Part shown: positions 10,157 through 18,334 of the stretch, in pieces
Numbering within the stretch: position 1 is the stretch's first letter
Layout: each line of letters opens with the position of its first letter
Origin: Sorangium cellulosum
Lineage (GTDB): Bacteria; Myxococcota_A; Polyangia; Polyangiales; Polyangiaceae
Direction: 5' to 3'
Assembly (NCBI RefSeq): GCF_001589285.1
Contig: NZ_JEMA01000604.1
Coordinates: 1 to 47,056 of the forward strand
Length of the DNA stretch: 47,056 bases
The notes under the pieces: generated by a model
Told to the model about the DNA's origin: nothing
Databases searched by the model: none
Seen by the model: only the letters and a program-made list of their open reading frames with translations
Made by a program: the position numbers and the translations under genes

Positions 10157-11191
10157 TCAGCGCACCGATCGCTCCACGGCGCTCAGCACGTCGACGTCGC
10201 GGACGCCGTCCGCCTCGGCGCGGTACGAGAGCACGATCCGGTGTCGGAGCGCCGGGATCAGCAGCGCCCTCACGTCATCCACGTCTGCAGCGGCCTCGCC
10301 GCGGAGCGCCGCGCGCGCCTTGGCCGCGATGACGAGCGCCTGGCTCCCGCGAGGCCCGGCGCCGTAGCGCACGTAGTCTCGGACCTCCTGCGCGGCGCGC
10401 TCCGTGCCCGGCCGCGTCGCCCTGGTGAGGCGCACGGCGAGGTCGACGGCCTCGTCGGTCACCGGGATCCTCGGGATGAGGCGGCCGATGGCCCGCACCT
10501 CGCTCGCCTTGAGCACCGCCGCGATCGCCGGCGGCTTCCCCGAGGTCGTCCGCCGCGCCACCTCGCGCTCCTCGGCCTCGCTCGGGTACGTGACGTGAAT
10601 CTCGAGCAGGAACCGATCGAGCTGCGCCTCTGGTAGCGGGTACGTCCCTTCCTGCTCGATCGGGTTTCGCGTCGCGAAGACCTGGAACGGGTCGGGGAGG
10701 GCGTGCGTGGCGGTCCCGACGGTCACCTTGCGCTCCTGCATCGCCTCGAGCAGCGCGGCCTGCGTCTTCGGCGGCGTCCGGTTCACCTCGTCCGCGAGGA
10801 CGAGGTTGTGGAAGATGGGTCCGGGCTGGAAGCGCAGGCTCCGGGAGCCGTGCTGCTCGTGCAGCACGTCGGTCCCTGTGATGTCGGCGGGCAGCAGATC
10901 CGGCGTGAACTGGACGCGCCCGAAGCTGAGGTCCAGCGCTCTGGCGAGCGACGCCACGAGCAGCGTCTTGGCGAGCCCTGGGACGCCGACGAGCAGCGCG
11001 TGACCGCGCGCGGCGAGCGTGATCAGCATGCCCTCGATGACGTCGTCCTGCCCGACCACCGCCTCGGCGATCGCCGCGCGGAGCCGCCTGGCCCCGTCCG
11101 CGGTGCGCTCGAGGAGCGCGGCGTCCGACAGGGAGCTCGACTCCTCGTCGGCGGTCATCGCGTCGTCATTCCTGTGCTCGGGATCGCTCAT
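10157..11191 (-). CDS. MoxR-family AAA+ ATPase (solo copy)
   Basis: 344 residues from ATG 11191 (an upstream ATG at 11254 and a later one at 11158 are also possible; none has a clear ribosome site). Walker A GVPGLAKTLL, Walker B LVLADEVNRTPPKTQAALLE, sensor ATRNPIEQEGTYPLPEAQLDRF and the C-terminal lid with RYGAGPRGSQALV are all present. MoxR proteins are chaperone-like AAA+ ATPases that usually activate VWA-domain proteins. Unlike the second MoxR at 34674, this one has no DUF58 or VWA partner next to it in the window; its neighbours are SixA (convergent) and the QEGLA protein (divergent). Partner unknown. Confidence 0.92.
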   Translation of the reverse strand: MSDPEHRNDDAMTADEESSSLSDAALLERTADGARRLRAAIAEAVVGQDDVIEGMLITLAARGHALLVGVPGLAKTLLVASLARALDLSFGRVQFTPDLLPADITGTDVLHEQHGSRSLRFQPGPIFHNLVLADEVNRTPPKTQAALLEAMQERKVTVGTATHALPDPFQVFATRNPIEQEGTYPLPEAQLDRFLLEIHVTYPSEAEEREVARRTTSGKPPAIAAVLKASEVRAIGRLIPRIPVTDEAVDLAVRLTRATRPGTERAAQEVRDYVRYGAGPRGSQALVIAAKARAALRGEAAADVDDVRALLIPALRHRIVLSYRAEADGVRDVDVLSAVERSVR

Positions 11192-11322
11192 GGGGGCAGG
11201 GCTCGTACCCTGAGGTTGCGATGCCGACAAGGACCGGGCGCCGCCCGTCCTCATCGCGGCGGAGGTTCGGCTCCCGTGGAGGTTTGCTCCGACAGGTGCG
11301 CCGGTGTTAGCAATCGGTTGTC

Positions 11323-12864
11323 ATGGCGCAGAGCTCTGAGGCCCGGGAGAGGAGGGGGGCGCGCGACCCGGACGGGGAGGCGCCGCGCGAGCTCGAAGCG
11401 AGCGAGCCGGCGAACGAGCCGCAGAGCAATGGCACGGGCGCGGCCGAGGGAGGCGTGGTCGCGTCCGGCTCGGTGGGGGAGGACGGCCATGACGGCGGCG
11501 GGGAGAGCGGAGAGGCGCCGTCGGCCCCGCTCGAGTCGCTGAACCTGCGCGACGGGCCGATCCCGCACGCGCCGCTCCCGCCGGTCGGGGGGCCGTGGCG
11601 CTCTTACAAGGAGATCCTCGCCACGCTGGGCCAGCGCGTCCTCGAGGCGCAGCGACCGCTCCGCATCCTTCAGGCGCTCCGGTGGGAAGCGGAGGTCGAG
11701 GAGCAATTTCTCCGCTCGAAGCAGCGCGAGCTGCCCAGGGTGACCTACTCGGACGACCTCGGCTTCGATCCCGCGGCCAAGCTGCGCGAGATCGAGGAGA
11801 TCCTCCGCGACGCCGAGCGGGAGCTCGGCAAGCGCGATCGGCTCGGGCAGATCCTCCGCGCGACCGCGGACGAGTACAGGAAGGTCGTGAGCATGCTCAT
11901 GGGGCGGGGAACGAAGGCGTTCTACACCCTGTCCCGCGAGCTCTACGGCTCGCCCAAGGACAAGCTGCCGGACGGGAAGACGAGCGTGCGGGACATGGGC
12001 TTCGTGCTCTACGACCTCCTGACGGCGATCGGCGGCGAGCGGCTCGGCCCGCCGCAGCAGCGTGAGATCACGGCGGAGATGGCGGCGCTCGAGCTGAACG
12101 CCCGCTTCGATCGCTTCTTCGGCGGCGCGTCGATCCGCGTGCAGGTGGACGACTCGCTCCTCGCCGATGCCGCTGCCGGGAGCGACTACGTGAAGATCCG
12201 GAGCGGCGCGATGTTCTCCAGGAGCGATGTCGACATCCTCGAGGCGCACGAGGGGTGGGTGCACGTCGCGACAAGCTTGAACGGGCAGGCCCAGCCGGTG
12301 GCGCGCTGGCTCGCGAAGGGGCCCCCGCGCACCACGGCAGTTCAGGAGGGGCTCGCGGTGCTTGTCGAGATCCTCACCTTCCGGAGCACGCCGCGTCGGG
12401 CGAAGAAGCTGAACGACCGCATCCTTGCGGTGGACAAGGCGGAGGACGGGGCGTCATTCCTCGACGTATTCGAGTGGTACCGCACCGAGGGGTACGAGGA
12501 GGAAGAGTGTTTCCAGAATGCCCGGCGCGTCTTCCGCGGCGGCGTGCTTGCGGGGGGGGCGCCCTTCACCAAGGACGCCTGCTACTGCAAGGGGATCGTC
12601 CTCAACTACGCCTTCATGCGCGCGGCCATTCAGCATGATCGCGCGATGCTCATTCCCTTCCTGTTCGCCGGGAAGGTCGCGCACGAGGACGTCCCCGTTC
12701 TCCATGCGCACGTGACCGATGGGATCGTCCGCCCGCCGCCCTATCTCCCGCCGATGTTCGACGACATGAGTGGGCTGGCGATCTGGATCTGCTACTCTTC
12801 CTTCTTCTCCCGCCTCGGGGGAACGGCGATCGCCGAGCACTACGGCAGGATGCTGGAACACTGA
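11323..12864 (+). CDS. QEGLA-motif (DUF1704) zinc metallopeptidase-like protein
   Basis: 513 residues. After an acidic, low-complexity N-terminus (1-80) comes a DUF1704 domain, the family annotated as flavohemoglobin expression-modulating QEGLA motif protein and related to the eukaryotic MATCAP/KIAA0895L tyrosine carboxypeptidases. The key residues are visible: H309-E310-xxx-H314 in EAHEGWVHVAT and E342 in AVQEGLAVL, which would complete a zinc site. The C-terminal part (FQNARRVFRGG, CYCKGIVLNYAFM) also matches the family. Thus it is probably a peptidase removing C-terminal residues, but bacterial substrates are not established and the flavohemoglobin link is only an annotation. Divergent from the solo MoxR gene, 131 bp apart. 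Confidence 0.85.
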   Translation: MAQSSEARERRGARDPDGEAPRELEASEPANEPQSNGTGAAEGGVVASGSVGEDGHDGGGESGEAPSAPLESLNLRDGPIPHAPLPPVGGPWRSYKEILATLGQRVLEAQRPLRILQALRWEAEVEEQFLRSKQRELPRVTYSDDLGFDPAAKLREIEEILRDAERELGKRDRLGQILRATADEYRKVVSMLMGRGTKAFYTLSRELYGSPKDKLPDGKTSVRDMGFVLYDLLTAIGGERLGPPQQREITAEMAALELNARFDRFFGGASIRVQVDDSLLADAAAGSDYVKIRSGAMFSRSDVDILEAHEGWVHVATSLNGQAQPVARWLAKGPPRTTAVQEGLAVLVEILTFRSTPRRAKKLNDRILAVDKAEDGASFLDVFEWYRTEGYEEEECFQNARRVFRGGVLAGGAPFTKDACYCKGIVLNYAFMRAAIQHDRAMLIPFLFAGKVAHEDVPVLHAHVTDGIVRPPPYLPPMFDDMSGLAIWICYSSFFSRLGGTAIAEHYGRMLEH

Positions 12865-12921
12865 GCACGGCCGACCCAGCCTCGGGCGGCGGGGCTCCGT
12901 GCAGCGCGTCCGGCGAGCAGC

Positions 12922-13770
12922 TCAGAAGGGTGGTGCCGCGAGGGCCAGCGCATCGGCGCCGGCCGCCTTCGCGCTGGTGATCGCGCGTGTCACGGCGACC
13001 CAGATCCTGTGCCGGATGGCGACTGGCACCTCGGGGATGAGCCGGGCCGCGTTCATGAGCGACTCGTCCTCGACGGCTCGGGAGCGTTCGGCGACCGGGA
13101 GCCTCAGGGGGTCGCGCAGCGCGCGGCGGTCCTCGGCGTTCATGCGCTTCACGGCCACGCGGAAGTCCTCGCGGGCGAGCCTGAGGCGGTTGCGCACCGT
13201 GTTCTCGTTCACGTCCAGGTCGCGCGCGATGTCGGCGGCCGTGAGCTCGAGCAGGTCATGCATGATCAAGACGAGCCGCCGGTCAATATCGATCGCTCCG
13301 AGCAGCCGGCCGACGAGCTGGCCGCTCTGCTCACGGGCAAGCAGCTGCTCCGAGCTCAACCCCGGGTCGGCGAGATCGAACGGCCAGCTCGTCCCAGCGC
13401 CAACCGCGACCTCTCGACGACGGTGGGCGCGCTCACGGTAGTGGCCAACCTGTCGCCAGGCGATGCCGAACAGCCAGCGCCTGAGGGGGTCGCGGAGCGG
13501 GCTCGCGGCGTGCGGCGCGCTGCGGCCCGGGCCCGGTCCATCGTCGCGCGGGGGATGGCCGGCGCGCGCCTCGTGGGGACTGCGCCCAGGATCGAAGCCG
13601 TCGAGCGCGTGGTACGCGGCGATCATGACGTCTTGCAGGACGTCGTCGACGTCGCGCTCTGCCACCCCGAGCCAGCGGAGCGCTTGCCGAAGGAAGGAGA
13701 GGCCCACAGCGTACACGGTCTCGAAGCTGGGCCGCTCTGGCAGCGGCACGTGCTCAAGAGGCTGTTGCAT
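12922..13770 (-). CDS. ECF-like RNA polymerase sigma factor with linker insert
   Basis: 282 residues. Region 2 is visible at about 25-60 (FLRQALRWLGVAERDVDDVL, then QDVMIAAYHALDGFDP) and 95-120 (WLFGIAWRQVGHYRERAHRR); region 4 at about 160-215 with the helix-turn-helix LTAADIARDLDVNENTVRNR. Between them, residues 62-95 form a Pro/Gly/His-rich insert inside region 2, which most ECF factors lack. A C-terminal extension of about 60 residues after region 4 ends ALALAAPPF. Such tailed ECF groups often respond to signals through the extension instead of a separate anti-sigma factor, and no anti-sigma gene is adjacent. The start at ATG 13770 has CAGG four bases ahead. Regulon unknown. Confidence 0.85.
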   Translation of the reverse strand: MQQPLEHVPLPERPSFETVYAVGLSFLRQALRWLGVAERDVDDVLQDVMIAAYHALDGFDPGRSPHEARAGHPPRDDGPGPGRSAPHAASPLRDPLRRWLFGIAWRQVGHYRERAHRRREVAVGAGTSWPFDLADPGLSSEQLLAREQSGQLVGRLLGAIDIDRRLVLIMHDLLELTAADIARDLDVNENTVRNRLRLAREDFRVAVKRMNAEDRRALRDPLRLPVAERSRAVEDESLMNAARLIPEVPVAIRHRIWVAVTRAITSAKAAGADALALAAPPF

Positions 13771-13942
13771 GCCTGAACTTACGTGCAGCAGCCCCCGCTG
13801 ATTTGAAAATCGTCACGCCACCCGGACGACGCTGTTTCGACCGTGAATTTTCTTACGGCATGGCACCCCGGTCCAGAGAACAGGGGCAACCTGGACGCGG
13901 CTTACGGGGTGGTTGAAGAAATATGGCCCGTGCGTGGCGCCC

Positions 13943-14734
13943 TCACTTGCCCTGGAACATCGGCTTGCGCTTCTCCATGTACGCGGCGAGCCCCTCGCGG
14001 GCGTCCTCCGACGCGAACAGCTCCGCCTGGAGCTCGCGCTCGAGGGCGAGCCCCTGTTCAAGACCAACCTCGAAGCCTGTCTGCACCGCGCGCTTGATGC
14101 GTCCGACCGCCAGAGCCGCGCGGTCCGGAAGCGTGAATGTGTGACTGTACGCGAGGATCCGGTCCATGAACTCGTCATGGGAGGCCGTCTCCCAGACGTC
14201 GTTGACCAGGCCAACCGCGAGCGCCGTATCGAAATCGAACGTCTGCCCCTCGCACATGAGCTGGATCGCCCGCGACTTGCCGATGAGCCTGGCGAGGCGC
14301 TGGGTGCCGCCCGTGCCAGGAAGGACGCCGAGCGCGATCTCCGGGAGCCCGATCTTGCCGGCGCCCTTGCGGGCGATGCGGAGGTCGCAGGCCATCGCGA
14401 TCTCGAGGCCGCCGCCTACAGTGTGGCCGTTCAGCGCCGCGATGCAGAGCTTTGGCGTGTGCTCGAGGCGGCTCAACGTCTCGTTCGCGTGCAGACAGAA
14501 GTAGTATTTGAACGTCGGGTCCGATTCGCGGAGCATGTTGATGTTCGCTCCGGCGCAGAAGAACTTTTCGCCATGCCCGGTGACGACGATGACATGTACA
14601 TCGTTGTCGAAGCGGGCCTCCAGGATGGCCGCATCGAGGTCCTTCATCATCTCGTGCGTGTAGCCGTTGACGGGCGGATCATTGAGGGTAAGCAGCGCGA
14701 CGCCGGCAGAGGTGGCGTAGTCGACGAGAGCCAT
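13943..14734 (-). CDS. enoyl-CoA hydratase/isomerase (crotonase family)
   Basis: 263 residues, full-length crotonase. The oxyanion-hole segments (CAGANINML, LNGHTVGGGLEIAMACD) and both candidate catalytic acids (E111 in GGGLEIAMACD and E132 in GLPEIALGVLPGTGGTQRL) are present, consistent with syn-hydration of trans-2-enoyl-CoA. It has its own promoter region, shared divergently with the ACP gene (84 bp between starts). It could supply or degrade acyl chains for the ketosynthase operon, but crotonases act on CoA thioesters, so a beta-oxidation role is equally likely. Confidence 0.92.
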   Translation of the reverse strand: MALVDYATSAGVALLTLNDPPVNGYTHEMMKDLDAAILEARFDNDVHVIVVTGHGEKFFCAGANINMLRESDPTFKYYFCLHANETLSRLEHTPKLCIAALNGHTVGGGLEIAMACDLRIARKGAGKIGLPEIALGVLPGTGGTQRLARLIGKSRAIQLMCEGQTFDFDTALAVGLVNDVWETASHDEFMDRILAYSHTFTLPDRAALAVGRIKRAVQTGFEVGLEQGLALERELQAELFASEDAREGLAAYMEKRKPMFQGK

Positions 14735-14818
14735 GGGCGCTCTTTACCAAACCGACAGAAAAAGCGCTGCCCCCTGGTAGAAAGGCGCGGAATTGTGCTA
14801 CCCCGCAGGGAAGTACTC

Positions 14819-15085
14819 ATGAACGCGCAGGACGTGCGGCAGAAGTTAAAAGAGCTCATGGTCGAGGAGCTGAACCTCGAGGGGAAGACGCCGGCCGACA
14901 TCGACGACGCCGCGCCGCTGTTCGGCGAGGGGCTGGGCCTCGACTCGCTGGATGCGCTCCAGCTCGCCATGAGCGTGGAGGAGCGCTTCGGCGTACGCAT
15001 TCCGGAGGGCGACGAGGCGCGGCCGATCTTCGCGTCGGTGGACGCGCTCGTGGCCCACATCCTCAGGTCGACCGCGGCGGCGTGA
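14819..15085 (+). CDS. acyl carrier protein
   Basis: 88 residues with the ACP four-helix pattern and the phosphopantetheine site LDSLDAL (Ser43 in GLGLDSLDALQLA). ATG 14819 is preceded by AGGGAAG. The acidic helix II (MSVEERFGVRIPE) is typical of type II systems. It is the first gene of a four-gene operon; 25 bp separate it from the ketosynthase didomain gene. It probably carries the growing chain for the two ketosynthases downstream and is a specialised ACP, not necessarily the housekeeping AcpP. Confidence 0.93.
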   Translation: MNAQDVRQKLKELMVEELNLEGKTPADIDDAAPLFGEGLGLDSLDALQLAMSVEERFGVRIPEGDEARPIFASVDALVAHILRSTAAA

Positions 15086-15110
15086 TCGAGCCGCAGAGAG
15101 CCGTCCGAGC

Positions 15111-17429
15111 GTGCGAATCTGGGTGACGGGCGTCGGGATCGTCTCGCCGCTGGCGCGCGGGGCGAGGGCGACGATGGACCGGCTCATCGCAGGAGAGCGG
15201 GCCTTCGCCCCGCTCTCCCTGTTCGAGATCCCGGGCACACGCGCGCGTGTCGCCGCCGAGGTCCGCGGTCTCTCCGCCGAGGAGGTCGCTCCTCCGGGCG
15301 AGGCGGAAGGGTGGTCACGCACCGACGCGATGGCCGTCCTCTCGGCCCGCGAGGCGCTCGCGCACGCGGGCATCGACCCCGGGGCGACGCCGGTCGACCT
15401 GGTGGTCGGCGGGACGACGGCCGGCATGTTCGAGACAGAGGAGCTGCTCGCCTGGCTGTCGCATGATCCCAGCGCGATCGCTCCGTTGAAGCGGATGCTC
15501 TCGCACCCGCTCTCGTCGACGGCCGATCACGTCCGCTCCGCGGTGGGGCCGTTCCGGCGGGCGAGGAGCGTCTGCAGCGCCTGCTCGAGCGGCGCGAACG
15601 CCATCTTGCTGGGCGCGGCCTGGCTCCGGGCCGGCCTGTCCACCCGCGTCCTCGCGGGCGGCGCCGACGGTCTGTGTCGGCTGACGTACACCGGCTTCGG
15701 CGCGCTCGCGGCCGTCGATCCCGAGCCGTGCCGCCCGTTCGACCGGCGGCGCGCAGGGCTGAACCTCGGCGAAGCCGCGGCGTTTCTGCTCCTCGAGTCC
15801 GAGGACGCCGCGCGCGCGCGCGGGGCAGAGCCGATCGTGGAGCTCCGCGGCTGGGCCACCGGCGCCGAGGCGCACCACATCACGAACCCCGAGCGCGAGG
15901 GGCGCACCGCCGCCCGCGTCATGCGCGACGCGCTCCGGTGCGCGGCGCTCGCGCCCTCGGATCTTGACTACGTCAACGCGCACGGCACGGCGACGCCGCT
16001 GAACGACGTCATGGAGAGCGCGGCCCTGCGCGCCTGCCTCGGCGCCGAGGTGAGCCGCATCGCCGTCTCGTCGTCGAAGGGGCAGATCGGGCACACGCTC
16101 GGCGCGGCCGGCGCGATCGAGGCAGCGATCACCGCCCTCGCCATCGCGCGCGGCGTGATGCCGCCGACCGGCGGCCTCGAGGAGGTCGACCCGGAGTGCC
16201 AGCTCCTGCACCTCAAGGAAGCGCGCGAGGCGCCGATCCGCTCGGCGATGTCGAACTCGTTCGGCTTCGGCGGCACGGACAGCGTGCTCGTGTTCGCTCA
16301 GCCCGATCGGTTCCCGCCGCCGCTCGGCGCCGGCAGCGCGCCGCGGCGGCGCTCGGTCGCCGTCACCGCGGCCGCGACGATCGGCCCGCTCGGCGTCCTC
16401 TCGTCCCGCGGCGGCGCCGCCTACCTCGAGCCTGGCCCTCCGCCGGCCGAGGGGCCCATCGCGTTCAACACGGGTGCGCACCTCGATCTCGCGCGCGCGA
16501 GGCGGCTCGATCGCGCTGGCCGGCTGACGACGGCCGCGGTCCTCACGGCGATCGAGGACGCCGGGCTCAGGGGCGCGACGCAGCTCGACGCCGGCGCGAG
16601 CGCGGGCGATCCGGCGGCCGACGCCGCGCCGAGCCGCACGCTGCCCGGCGCCATCGTCGGCGCCTCCTTCGGCAGCGTCGACGCCTCGACCGCGTACATG
16701 CGGCGCATCTACGACAAGGGGGCGAAGTACGCGAGCCCCGCCGATTTCCCGAACCTCGTTCCGTCGTCGCCGGTCGGGCACGCCTCCATCTATCTGGGCC
16801 TCCGCGGGCCGGTGTTCGCCATGGCCGATCTCGGTGCGACGGCGGAGTCGGCCATGGTCACGGCCATCGAGCTCATCACGGCCGGGGAGGGCGAGGCGCT
16901 CGTCGCCGGCAGCGTCGAGGAGGCGAGCCCCATGATCGAGCGATGCCTCGGCCCGATCTGCTCGGAGGTCGTCGATTGCGGTGTGCGGAGCGAGGGCGCC
17001 GCCGTGCTGCTCTTCGAGAGCGCCGCGCGCGTGCGCGAGCGCGGGGCACGCCCCATCGCGATGGTGGCCTGGTGGAACTCCTGGCGCGGCGACGGCGTGG
17101 GGATGCTCGCGGGAGCACCAGCGCCGCTTCCCCTCGATCTGTCGACCGATGGCGCGCAGCGAGCGCAGCCCGGCGCCCCGACGCCGGCCGCTGTGTTCGT
17201 CGGGCGGCAGGAAGATCGCCTCGTCGCGTGCCTGCGCGGTTCGCCGTGGGCCGAGGTGCCGCGGTCCACGCTGGCGTCGCGCTCGGGTGATCACGAGGGC
17301 GCCGGCGGGTTCGCCGCCGCAGCGGCTGTCGCTGCGCTCGCGAGCGGCGCCCTCGCGAGCGTGCTCATCCTGGGCGGCGCACCCGACCGCGGATACGCGA
17401 TCCTGCTGGTCGCTCCCGGCGACGCGTGA
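15111..17429 (+). CDS. ketosynthase didomain 1: active KS plus degenerate KS
   Basis: 772 residues from GTG 15111, where the canonical KS N-terminus WVTGVGIVSPLA begins. Residues 1-400 form a complete FabF-like domain with the catalytic triad C158 (SVCSACSSGANAI), H291 (NAHGTATPLND) and H328 (SSKGQIGHTLGAAG). Residues about 412-770 start again with a KS-like N-terminus (SVAVTAAATIGPLGVLSS) and contain GPVFAMADLGATAESAM at the position of the nucleophile, with Leu where Cys belongs. The second His blocks are not recognisable. So this is an active KS fused to a chain-length-factor-like inactive half, all in one chain; classical type II KS/CLF pairs are two separate proteins. Its stop overlaps the next gene (GTGA at 17426). 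Confidence 0.88.
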   Translation: MRIWVTGVGIVSPLARGARATMDRLIAGERAFAPLSLFEIPGTRARVAAEVRGLSAEEVAPPGEAEGWSRTDAMAVLSAREALAHAGIDPGATPVDLVVGGTTAGMFETEELLAWLSHDPSAIAPLKRMLSHPLSSTADHVRSAVGPFRRARSVCSACSSGANAILLGAAWLRAGLSTRVLAGGADGLCRLTYTGFGALAAVDPEPCRPFDRRRAGLNLGEAAAFLLLESEDAARARGAEPIVELRGWATGAEAHHITNPEREGRTAARVMRDALRCAALAPSDLDYVNAHGTATPLNDVMESAALRACLGAEVSRIAVSSSKGQIGHTLGAAGAIEAAITALAIARGVMPPTGGLEEVDPECQLLHLKEAREAPIRSAMSNSFGFGGTDSVLVFAQPDRFPPPLGAGSAPRRRSVAVTAAATIGPLGVLSSRGGAAYLEPGPPPAEGPIAFNTGAHLDLARARRLDRAGRLTTAAVLTAIEDAGLRGATQLDAGASAGDPAADAAPSRTLPGAIVGASFGSVDASTAYMRRIYDKGAKYASPADFPNLVPSSPVGHASIYLGLRGPVFAMADLGATAESAMVTAIELITAGEGEALVAGSVEEASPMIERCLGPICSEVVDCGVRSEGAAVLLFESAARVRERGARPIAMVAWWNSWRGDGVGMLAGAPAPLPLDLSTDGAQRAQPGAPTPAAVFVGRQEDRLVACLRGSPWAEVPRSTLASRSGDHEGAGGFAAAAAVAALASGALASVLILGGAPDRGYAILLVAPGDA

Positions 17430-18334
17430 CGACACCGCTGCGTGGGGCCGACCATCGTATGCGCCGCCCGGTGAGCGCCGCCTGCCTCCTGCTCTCGCTC
17501 GCGTGCGCTCCCGCGTGCGCCGTCCAGGGACCGCGGCGAGGCGGCGCGCTCGACGCCGAGTTCGCGCAGCTCCTGCCTCGCCCCGCGCCTGACGCGCCCG
17601 CCGCGCCCGCGTGGCGCGAGGGGCGCCAGCGCCTCGCCGACCTCCGCCGCGAGGTCGCGGGGGCTGGCCCGCGCACGCTCCGCGTCCGCCTGTCGCTCCG
17701 GGAGCCGCGCACGGGCCAGGTGATCGAGGCGCGCGGCGCGATCGCGATCGCCCCGCCGGCCGAGGTCGTCGATGGGCGCGCGCGCGGGGCGGGGAGCGCG
17801 GCCGTCGAGCCGGAGGGCGCGCTCCGGATGATCCTCCTCGGTCCGGGCGGCACCACCGCGCTCGATCTGTGGACGCGCGGCGACCGCTTCCGCTTCGCCG
17901 TCCCCGCGCTCGATCTCCTGAAGCGCGGCGACGCGTCGACGCCGCGCGCGTCGCTCCGCGGCCTGCCGGTGGACTTCCTCCGCTGGTGGATGCTCCACCC
18001 CGCGGCGGGGACGCTGCTCTGGTACGAGCGCGCCGCGAGCGTGGACGCGTTCGTCCTGCGCGACGGCGACGCCGTGATCGAGCTGCGGATCGACGATCGC
18101 GGCTCGATCGGCGCGCGCCGCACGACGTGGTCGGCCGCCGGTGACGCGCGCCGGCGCCAGCTCGACGAGGAGGTCGTGATCGCCGAGCGCATGGGCTGCG
18201 GCAACGTCCGCTACGCGCAGGCCTCGACCGGGCTGCTCGTCACGGTGATCTGCGAGGCCGAGGAGCGCGATCGCGCCCCGGATCCGCGCGCCTTCGTCGA
18301 TCCCGACGCGATCCGGCCGGGGGACGGCTCATGA
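17426..18334 (+). CDS. LolB/DUF4292-like lipoprotein of the ketosynthase operon
   Basis: 302 residues from GTG 17426 (GTGA overlap with the upstream stop); ATG 17459 gives a shorter signal peptide. Residues 12-31 form a lipoprotein-type signal (VSAACLLLSLACAPAC, with the modified Cys at 27 or 31). The mature part has a beta-rich central block, GALRMILLGPGGTTALDLW then GDRFRFAVPALDLL, resembling LolA/LolB-like or DUF4292 lipoproteins that bind acyl chains. LolA-like proteins also occur in aryl-polyene clusters, so it may receive or anchor the lipid product at the outer membrane. That role is inference. The fold is suggested by pattern only. It ends in ATGA with the second ketosynthase gene. 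Confidence 0.7.
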   Translation: MTTPLRGADHRMRRPVSAACLLLSLACAPACAVQGPRRGGALDAEFAQLLPRPAPDAPAAPAWREGRQRLADLRREVAGAGPRTLRVRLSLREPRTGQVIEARGAIAIAPPAEVVDGRARGAGSAAVEPEGALRMILLGPGGTTALDLWTRGDRFRFAVPALDLLKRGDASTPRASLRGLPVDFLRWWMLHPAAGTLLWYERAASVDAFVLRDGDAVIELRIDDRGSIGARRTTWSAAGDARRRQLDEEVVIAERMGCGNVRYAQASTGLLVTVICEAEERDRAPDPRAFVDPDAIRPGDGS

